The notes under the pieces: generated by a model
What the model was told of the DNA's origin: nothing
The model's input: the letters and a program-made list of their open reading frames with translations, nothing else
The model's database searches: none
Part shown: positions 1 through 4,620 of the stretch, one piece after another
Layout: the number at the start of each line of letters is the position of its first letter
How positions within the stretch are numbered: position 1 is the stretch's first letter
Position numbers and translations under genes: made by a program
Assembly: GCA_002383405.1 (NCBI GenBank)
Contig: DFYS01000060.1
Location: 1-6,122 of the forward strand
DNA: 6,122 nt
Direction: 5' to 3'
From: Moorella sp. UBA4076
Lineage (GTDB): Bacteria > Bacillota > DSM-521 > Neomoorellales > Neomoorellaceae

Positions 1-240
1 AGCCCTTCGGGCCGAGAAACTTGTGTGGCCGCGCTGTTTCCGAGGGCCTCATCCGCTCCTTGATACTCAAGGCTTAAAAATGCGCCCTCCGGAAACCTGC
101 TTCACCCCGCCTACAATACTGCTATTTTCATCCTTCTGCTGGTGCCGCTAACGCGGCATGAGCGTCTACTCCCACTCTAACCGGTTTCAGGTACAAATCC
201 TACCGGGTTTTTGCGTGTTTTTCTCCAGCATTAAAAAAGC
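1..240 (-). mobile_element. Probable remnant of an IS200/IS605-type right end (tnpB tail and guide-RNA-like region)
   Basis: No intact gene lies here. Read on the minus strand, one frame gives a TnpB-tail-like stretch ending in VGVDAHAALAAPAEG, but it is broken by stops at 200-202 and 128-130. A second frame continues through GTGAAGCAG (complement of 97-105, coding VKQ), a string I associate with the 3' ends of tnpB genes. Downstream are strong nested inverted repeats (36-47/84-96, 58-63/67-72, 143-148/153-158) and a small GCCC-TTC-GGGC hairpin (2-12) at the window edge. That order, a degraded coding tail followed by a structured end, fits the right end of an IS200/IS605 element, where the tnpB tail overlaps its guide RNA. 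No catalytic or zinc-finger part of TnpB is visible, so at most a fragment remains, abutting the end of the UxaA-like gene. It could instead be an unrelated structured RNA. The family assignment is from memory of such ends. Confidence 0.4.
36..96 (-). ncRNA. Nested stem-loop, possible omega-RNA-like structure
   Basis: Bases 36-47 pair with 84-96 over 12 base pairs, interrupted only by a bulged C at 90. Inside the 36-base loop, CCTTGA (58-63) pairs perfectly with TCAAGG (67-72) around a three-base loop. A separate perfect stem TGCCGC/GCGGCA lies at 143-148/153-158. Such density is far above chance and indicates a structured RNA or a transposon end that folds as single-stranded DNA. Strand is assigned only by the reading-frame argument for the remnant as a whole; the hairpins themselves do not give direction. 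No promoter for it was found. Confidence 0.4.
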
Positions 241-247
241 AAGCATC

Positions 248-1408
248 TTACGCGCTGCGATAAAGCTTGGTCAGGATGAATTCCTTGTGGCTGAGGGCTT
301 CGGCAGCGGTGTAACGGCCGTTCAGGGTGCGGATGAACATATCCAAGACAGCGGTGCCAGCGCCGTCGAGATCCATTTCCCGGCGCAGCAGGCCCGTCAG
401 GTCGACGTCAATATGCTCGCTCATGGTGCTGACTGTCACCGGGTTGGCGGAAAGTTTGATGACTGGAATGACGGGGTTGCCGACGATATTGCCCTGCCCG
501 GTGGTAAAGAAATGCAGGACAGAGCCGCCGGCGGCAAAAAGGGTTACCGCCTCGGCACCGGCTGAGGAGGTCTCCATGTACCACAAACCTTTACCTTGAG
601 GCGCTTCAGCCGGCTGCAGGACGCCCTGGATCAGGGTCCGTTTACCGATTTTTTGGATGTTACCAAATGCCTTCTCTTCAATGGTTGTCAGGCCTCCGGT
701 AATGTTGCCTTCGGTGGGCTGGGAGCCGCAGAGGTCGACGCCCTGGGAAACAATAAAGTCATTGTAGGATTTAAAGCTCTGCATGAACTGCTCGCGGATT
801 TCCGGGGTAGCACAGCGGGCGGCTACCAGGTGCTCGCCCCCGGTAAGTTCGGAGGTTTCACCGAAGAGGACGGTAGTACCCATGTCAACCAGGCGGTCAA
901 CAGCGTTACCAATGGAGGGATTAGAAGCCAGGCCGGAGGTAGTATCGGATTCACCGCATTTAATGCTGACCACGAGCTCGGAGATGTCGCATTCTTCCTT
1001 TTGCAGCTCGGTGGCATACTGGACGAATTCTATCGCCTTACGCGAGGCCATTTCGATTGTTTTCAGGTCGCCGTAGCGTTCAATACCAAAACCGGCCACC
1101 GGTTTGCCGGTTTTGGCGATACCTTCCACCACGCGGTTAGTCCATTTGGGTTCGATGCCGATGACGATGCAGGCAGCGACATTGGGGTTGGAGCCGGTGC
1201 CGATTAAGGTCTGGAAAAATAATTCCAGGTCGGCGCCGAATTGCAGGCGGCCATAAGGGTGAGGCAGGGCAATGGTGCCATCAATGAGCTTGGCTACTCC
1301 TTCAGCGGCAGCGTTGGAAAGGTCGTCTAAAGGCAGGATAACTACCCGGTTACGAACGCCGACGCTGCCGTTTTCGCGGCGGTAACCCATGAATTTAGTG
1401 CTGATCAT
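248..1408 (-). CDS. UxaA/SuyB-family dehydratase or sulfo-lyase, large subunit
   Basis: This is the catalytic C-terminal domain of the altronate/galactarate dehydratase family, as a separate polypeptide of 386 residues. Family landmarks in order are GYRRENGSVGVRN (8-20), KCGESDTTSGLASNPSIG (150-167), ETSELTGGEH near 184-193, the run from GSQPTEGN to TTIEEKAFG (228-249), and TTGQG...PVIPVIKLSANP (302-323). Members are metal-dependent enzymes that remove water, or in SuyAB sulfite, from hydroxy acids such as altronate, galactarate or (R)-sulfolactate. The split into a ~9 kDa and a ~41 kDa subunit matches SuyAB but also occurs in other UxaA-like enzymes, so the substrate is open. I prefer ATG at 1408: GAGGTGG (1420-1414) stands 5 bases before it. 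The longer GTG start at 1417 lies inside that ribosome binding site. The start follows the small-subunit stop by two bases, so translation is probably coupled. It is a soluble protein with no signal peptide. Confidence 0.9.
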   Translation of the reverse strand: MISTKFMGYRRENGSVGVRNRVVILPLDDLSNAAAEGVAKLIDGTIALPHPYGRLQFGADLELFFQTLIGTGSNPNVAACIVIGIEPKWTNRVVEGIAKTGKPVAGFGIERYGDLKTIEMASRKAIEFVQYATELQKEECDISELVVSIKCGESDTTSGLASNPSIGNAVDRLVDMGTTVLFGETSELTGGEHLVAARCATPEIREQFMQSFKSYNDFIVSQGVDLCGSQPTEGNITGGLTTIEEKAFGNIQKIGKRTLIQGVLQPAEAPQGKGLWYMETSSAGAEAVTLFAAGGSVLHFFTTGQGNIVGNPVIPVIKLSANPVTVSTMSEHIDVDLTGLLRREMDLDGAGTAVLDMFIRTLNGRYTAAEALSHKEFILTKLYRSA

Positions 1409-1410
1409 TT

Positions 1411-1689
1411 TTACCACCTCGCAGTCTTGAGATTATGGACGTGAACGTGCTCGCCTCGAGCAATAGAGGCAATAGTCTTGCCGATGGGTTCGCCGTACTT
1501 GACAACCGTTTCCCCTTTGGCGATGTCCTTGAGGGCAATCTTGTGGCCGAGCTTGATGTCGCTCAGGGACTTAACGCTGACAATGGAGTTGTCCTCCATT
1601 ACCCACCCGGTAACCGTTTCGCCGGCCTGGATGTCAGCCACGGCTACGCCAACGGTGTCCCGCCGGTCATGGACAAAGAATTTTTCCAC
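1411..1689 (-). CDS. UxaA/SuyA-family small subunit (SAF domain)
   Basis: This 92-residue protein is the N-terminal SAF domain of UxaA-type enzymes made as a separate chain. The diagnostic parts are MEDNSIVSVKSL (31-42), GHKIALKDIAKGETVVKYG (48-66), GKTIASIARGEHVHVHNL (70-87); the histidine-rich GEHVHVHNL end is typical of the family. The SAF domain caps or completes the active site of the large subunit encoded immediately downstream, so the two should form a hetero-oligomeric cytoplasmic enzyme. Its length matches SuyA of (R)-sulfolactate sulfo-lyase and split altronate-dehydratase-like small subunits. The start is GTG at 1689, supported by a very purine-rich GAGGAGGAGGAA a few bases upstream; no ATG offers a better choice. 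The gene is first in its operon, about 60 bases from the predicted transcription start. Confidence 0.88.
   Translation of the reverse strand: MEKFFVHDRRDTVGVAVADIQAGETVTGWVMEDNSIVSVKSLSDIKLGHKIALKDIAKGETVVKYGEPIGKTIASIARGEHVHVHNLKTARW
1414..1420 (-). promoter_or_regulatory. Ribosome binding site that decides the large-subunit start
   Basis: On the minus strand the sequence is GAGGTGG, then TAAAA, then ATG at 1408. The motif overlaps the last codons of the small subunit. Because the alternative GTG start (1417-1415) is part of this motif, initiation at ATG 1408 is much more likely. Confidence 0.7.
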
Positions 1690-1740
1690 TGCTGGTTCCT
1701 CCTCCTCGATGAGATGTGAGATGTGGGAAGTGAGAGGTCT

Positions 1741-1753
1741 GTGGTACGACCAC
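1741..1753. promoter_or_regulatory. Palindromic operator candidate, TGGT-N3-ACCA core
   Basis: GTGGT-ACG-ACCAC is a perfect 5-bp inverted repeat with a 3-base spacer. It starts five bases downstream of the -10 hexamer of the leftward promoter, covering the expected transcription start, a position where a bound repressor blocks initiation. The TGGT-N3-ACCA core resembles operators of the FadR/FCD branch of GntR regulators, several of which control sugar-acid or hydroxy-acid genes. No regulator gene is present in the window, so the binding protein is inferred only. Confidence 0.5.
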
Positions 1754-1757
1754 TTTT

Positions 1758-1786
1758 ATTGTAAAACCCCTGCCAGAGAGTGTCAA
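1758..1786 (-). promoter_or_regulatory. Sigma-A type promoter of the UxaA-like operon
   Basis: Read on the minus strand, TTGACA (1786-1781) is separated by exactly 17 bases (1780-1764) from TACAAT (1763-1758). That is 6/6 and 5/6 matches to consensus with optimal spacing. An A/T-rich stretch precedes the -35 (about 1787-1804) and could act as an UP element. Transcription would start near 1751 and leave a leader of about 60 bases before the GTG at 1689. Confidence 0.8.
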
Positions 1787-1971
1787 GACTAAATTTTGTT
1801 ATAAGGTCCTTTCTTTTCTTCGCCGGTGGCAGCACGACACCATGAGGGTCTCCTCAAATATATTAGCATCACTTACAATAAAATTTTAGTTAGTTAGCAG
1901 GAGATTTAAAAGTTATGGCGAATAGTTAATTAAAACATGTAAGGCAGCAGCCAGGAAAGGATTGAACTAAA
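1787..1971. other. Divergent intergenic region upstream of ridA
   Basis: This is the ridA side of the 282-base gap between the divergent genes. It contains a small hairpin TGAGG-GTCT-CCTCA (1843-1856), a perfect palindrome TAAAATTTTA (1879-1888) and a TTAG triple repeat (1886-1897). The best plus-strand -10 is TACAAT at 1874-1879, but the matching -35 (TCCTCA, 1851-1856) is weak at 3/6, so the ridA promoter is not convincingly located. I see no RNA gene and no T-box or riboswitch signature. Confidence 0.35.
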
Positions 1972-2364
1972 ATGACCGTCAAAAGCATTATTGCAACCAA
2001 AGAAGCACCAGCAGCCATCGGCCCCTATTCCCAGGCGATAAAAGTCGGCAACCTGATCTTTACTTCCGGCCAGATCCCGATAGATCCGGCCAGCGGCCAA
2101 ATTGTCGCTGGCGGCGTGGCTGAGCAAACGGCCAGGGTGATGGCCAATTTGCAGGCCGTATTAACTGCAGCCGGGGCCGGACTGGATGACGTTGTCAAAA
2201 CAACTGTATACATTAAAGACATGGATGATTTCGGCATTATCAACGAAGTTTACAGCCGTTATTTTACCAAAGAGCCCCCGGCGCGTTCCTGCGTGGAAGT
2301 GGCCCGCCTACCTAAGGATGTACTGGTGGAGATTGAGGCGGTGGCGGTAGTGGAAAACAAATAA
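1972..2364 (+). CDS. ridA: RidA family 2-iminobutanoate/2-iminopropanoate deaminase
   Basis: RidA proteins hydrolyse reactive enamines/imines released by PLP-dependent dehydratases (such as 2-aminoacrylate or 2-aminocrotonate) to 2-oxo acids and ammonia, protecting PLP enzymes. The 130-residue length is normal for the trimeric YjgF/YER057c/UK114 family. Visible hallmarks are IGPYSQA (16-22), FTSGQIPIDPASG (30-42), and the C-terminal signature PARSCVEVARLPKDVLVEIEA (103-123), whose Arg105, Cys107 and Glu120 are in register with the active-site residues of characterised RidA. The ATG at 1972 is preceded by AGGAAAGGA (1953-1961). The gene lies upstream of a PLP enzyme on the same strand, the classic functional partner, although 226 bases separate them. 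The protein is cytoplasmic. Confidence 0.95.
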   Translation: MTVKSIIATKEAPAAIGPYSQAIKVGNLIFTSGQIPIDPASGQIVAGGVAEQTARVMANLQAVLTAAGAGLDDVVKTTVYIKDMDDFGIINEVYSRYFTKEPPARSCVEVARLPKDVLVEIEAVAVVENK

Positions 2365-2590
2365 AGAGGGGGGATTAGAAGCGACGGCGGAATTTGGTTA
2401 GTGCCATCTATTAGTACCTTAATTGTTGAAGGCTTTGGCAAAGTAAAGAGGGAACGTAGAGTTTGGTTACGGCAGGTCCGGCTGCGGCTGGTAGCATCGC
2501 ATATCTTATTGAGTATGAACAGTAGCGTGCAGTTAAGGCGGGTCCTGCTGCGGTCGGATTGGCGGTAGCGAAAAGAGGAGGAAGAGTCTA
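2365..2590 (+). other. Intergenic region between ridA and the PLP-enzyme gene, with imperfect direct repeats
   Basis: There is no recognised gene here. Two 26-base blocks, 2466-2491 and 2532-2557, match at 21 positions; both read GTTA-x-GGC-x-GGTCC-x-GCTGCGG. Two shorter exact repeats occur: TAAAGAGGG (2362-2370 and 2444-2452) and TTTGGTTA (2393-2400 and 2462-2469). The frame of ridA stays open after its stop from 2365 to a TAG at 2566-2568 (67 codons), but the Arg/Leu/Val-rich translation does not look like a protein. I see no T-box core sequence, no clear terminator and no convincing promoter. The region may be a regulatory leader or decayed sequence. Confidence 0.4.
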
Positions 2591-3790
2591 ATGAGTTTTG
2601 TCCGTGATTTGGAGTGTCCCCAATGTCATGCTACCTATCAGGCCAGTGAGGTTCATAACCTCTGCCGCTGTGGCTCGCCCCTGCTGGTACGCTACGACCT
2701 GGAGCGCCTGGGTCAAGCGGTAAACAAGGAGGATTTAAAAGGCCGGCGGGCCGACCTCTGGCGCTACTGGGAGTTTCTACCCCTGGAGCAAGAAGAAAAT
2801 ATCGTTTCCCTGGGCGAGGGCTTTACCCCCATTTTTACCGCCAATAATCTGGGGCGGGAAATGGGATTCAAGCACCTCTACATCAAAGACGAAGGCTTAA
2901 ACCCCACTGGGACCTTCAAGGCCCGCGGGGCGGCAGTAGGGGTCTCCAAAGCCAAAGAACTGGGCATCAAGGCCATTGCTATGCCGACGGCCGGCAACGC
3001 CGGCGGCGCCTGGTCGTCCTATGGCGCCAAAGCCGGGATCGAAATGACCATCGCTATGCCGGTCGATGCTCCGGACCTGGCCAAAAAGGAATGTGTGGTC
3101 AGCGGTGCTCGCACCTATCTGGTAAAGGGTTTGATTTCCGACGCCGGTAAGATAATCGCCCAGGGGGTAAAGAAATACGGCTGGTTTGACGCTTCAACAT
3201 TAAAAGAACCATACCGCATCGAAGGCAAAAAGACTATGGGTCTCGAAATTGCCGAGCAGTTTAATTGGGAATTACCCGATGCTGTCCTTTATCCCACCGG
3301 CGGCGGGGTAGGTATCATCGGCATCTGGAAGGCCTTGTTGGAACTGCAGGCCATTGGCTGGATTAAAGGCCCCCTGCCTAAAATGATCTCCGTCCAGGCC
3401 GAAGGGTGTTCACCTATCGTAAAGGCTTTCCGCGAAAGCAGGAAGGAATCAGAATTCTTTCAGGGGGCGCAAACCATCGCCGGCGGGATCCGCGTACCCA
3501 AAGCGTTGGGCGACTTCCTGGTCCTGGAGGCCGTCTATAAAAGCGGCGGTGCGGCCGTAAGTGTCAGCGATGCAGAAATTAAGGATGCGGTGCAGCAGGT
3601 CGCCCGGACCGAAGGCATGTTTATCTGTCCCGAAGGCGCCGCCGCTGTAGCCGGCGCTCTGAAACTCCTGGAAAGCGGTTTCCTGAAGCCCGAGGAAAAA
3701 GTAGTTGTGTTAAACACCGGCAGCGGTCTGAAGTACCCGGAGATGGTAGAGCTGGACTTACCGGTGTTGGAGAAAGAGGCCGAAATCTAA
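2591..3790 (+). CDS. Threonine-synthase-like PLP-dependent enzyme with N-terminal zinc-ribbon motif
   Basis: This is a 399-residue fold-type II PLP enzyme. An N-terminal CPQC...CRC motif (Cys9, Cys12, Cys25, Cys27) is a probable zinc ribbon, as seen in many archaeal-type threonine synthases and their paralogues. The PLP lysine is Lys110 in NPTGTFKARGA (104-114). TAGNAGGAWSSYGAKAG (133-149) binds substrate carboxylate, PTGGGVGIIG (235-244) is the PLP phosphate-binding loop, and CPEGAAAVAGAL (346-357) and NTGSGLKYPE (375-384) are the threonine-synthase-like C-terminal motifs. Classical threonine synthase usually has SFKDRG; the FKARGA form is closer to threonine/serine dehydratases, so the enzyme may be a lyase or act on a substrate other than O-phosphohomoserine. 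Neighbouring RidA would suit an enzyme that releases an enamine. The start is ATG 2591 with AGGAGG (2576-2581) nine bases before it. Annotation pipelines would probably call it threonine synthase; the family is secure, the reaction is not. Confidence 0.85.
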   Translation: MSFVRDLECPQCHATYQASEVHNLCRCGSPLLVRYDLERLGQAVNKEDLKGRRADLWRYWEFLPLEQEENIVSLGEGFTPIFTANNLGREMGFKHLYIKDEGLNPTGTFKARGAAVGVSKAKELGIKAIAMPTAGNAGGAWSSYGAKAGIEMTIAMPVDAPDLAKKECVVSGARTYLVKGLISDAGKIIAQGVKKYGWFDASTLKEPYRIEGKKTMGLEIAEQFNWELPDAVLYPTGGGVGIIGIWKALLELQAIGWIKGPLPKMISVQAEGCSPIVKAFRESRKESEFFQGAQTIAGGIRVPKALGDFLVLEAVYKSGGAAVSVSDAEIKDAVQQVARTEGMFICPEGAAAVAGALKLLESGFLKPEEKVVVLNTGSGLKYPEMVELDLPVLEKEAEI

Positions 3791-3815
3791 CCAGAGGGAA
3801 AATAAAACTATTTCA

Positions 3816-3860
3816 GGTTGGATGCTACCCATAATAGCATCCAACCCGTACTATCTTTTT
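3816..3860 (+). terminator. Perfect 12-bp inverted repeat with delayed T-run
   Basis: GGTTGGATGCTA (3816-3827) pairs perfectly with TAGCATCCAACC (3835-3846) across a 7-base loop. A five-T run comes at 3856-3860, ten bases after the stem rather than immediately. The element lies between the PLP-enzyme stop (3790) and the racemase start (3877), so it is probably a terminator or attenuator. The displaced T-run makes it atypical, and an operator or RNA-processing site is also possible. Confidence 0.45.
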
Positions 3861-3876
3861 CTGGGGTGTTAAACAT

Positions 3877-4599
3877 ATGTCGGCAAAAATTCTAGGGATA
3901 ATTGGTGGAATGGGGCCGGAAGCTACCGTCGATTTTATGGATAAAATTATCAAAGCTACTCCTGCTAACGATGATAGCGATCATATTCGTATGCTTGTCG
4001 ATAATAACCCCCGGATACCCTCCCGGGTAAAGGCGATCCTGGGGTCAGGGGAAAGCCCTGGTCCTGTGATGGTACAGATAGCCCGGCAATTAGAAAAATG
4101 GGGAGCAGATTTTTTGGCCATACCATGTAACACAGCCCATTTTTATTATCCAGAGGTAAAAAGCGCTGTAAAAATACCGGTACTAAACATTATTACAAGT
4201 ACCAGAGATAGAGTTTTGCAAGAAATCCCGGATATAAAAAGGCTCGGGTTACTTGCCAGTACTGCTGTCATGGTTACCAGGCTTTATCACGATGCTTTTC
4301 AAGAATATAATGTCGAAATTTTGCTGCCAACTAAAGACCTCCAAGAAAAGATAATGACCATTATTTTTGAAGTTAAATCTAATAAATATGATGCTGAATT
4401 AGTAAAGGAACTAAAGGAAATAGCAAATGAGTTAATCAAAAATGGTGCCCAGGCTATAATATTCGGTTGTACTGAACTTTCGGTTCTAGCAAAGGACGCT
4501 GGGTATTTCAGTATACCCACCTTTGATCCTGCGCAAATATTAGCGGAAGAGGTGGTACGTATAGCAAAAGGTCAAAGTAACACTTTGAATAAAACTTAG
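3877..4599 (+). CDS. Aspartate/glutamate racemase family protein
   Basis: This 240-residue protein is a member of the PLP-independent Asp/Glu racemase superfamily, which interconverts amino-acid enantiomers with two cysteines acting as acid and base. Both are present: Cys84 in PCNTAH (83-88) and Cys198 in GCTEL (197-201). The N-terminal GIIGGMGPEATVDF (7-20) is characteristic of the aspartate-racemase branch (RacD/YgeA-like) rather than MurI. The length is normal and there is no signal peptide, so it is cytoplasmic. ATG 3877 follows GGGGTG (3863-3868) by eight bases. The gene is followed after 21 bases by an NhaC-type carrier, so the two are probably one transcript, and the substrate may be what the carrier moves. 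The gene is strikingly AT-rich (25% GC at 4381-4440), unlike the PLP-enzyme gene upstream. D-aspartate is the likeliest product, but broad-specificity or other amino-acid racemases share these motifs. Confidence 0.9.
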   Translation: MSAKILGIIGGMGPEATVDFMDKIIKATPANDDSDHIRMLVDNNPRIPSRVKAILGSGESPGPVMVQIARQLEKWGADFLAIPCNTAHFYYPEVKSAVKIPVLNIITSTRDRVLQEIPDIKRLGLLASTAVMVTRLYHDAFQEYNVEILLPTKDLQEKIMTIIFEVKSNKYDAELVKELKEIANELIKNGAQAIIFGCTELSVLAKDAGYFSIPTFDPAQILAEEVVRIAKGQSNTLNKT

Positions 4600-4620
4600 A
4601 AAGGAAAGGAGAGAAAACAC

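Noticed and set aside
158..1207. Several plus-strand open frames opposite the UxaA-like large subunit, up to 203 codons
   Set aside because: They are antisense shadows. The minus-strand frame has clear family motifs over its full length, and the plus-strand translations resemble no family and lack good ribosome binding sites.
1711..1724. Tandem GAGATGT-GAGATGT in the leader of the UxaA-like operon
   Set aside because: Two copies of seven bases in purine-rich sequence is plausible by chance, with no third copy.
1915..1929. Four-codon frame ATG-GCG-AAT-AGT-TAA preceded by AGGAG at 1899-1903
   Set aside because: It is too short to support. The spacing of 11 bases is long, and nothing marks it as an attenuator leader peptide.
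2509..2537. Plus-strand promoter TTGAGT-17-GTTAAG before the PLP-enzyme gene
   Set aside because: Only 4/6 and 3/6 matches, overlapping the second direct repeat; too weak to annotate.
2365..2590. T-box or amino-acid riboswitch upstream of the threonine-synthase-like gene
   Set aside because: The gap length would allow it, but the conserved T-box core is not present and no terminator/antiterminator pair could be drawn.
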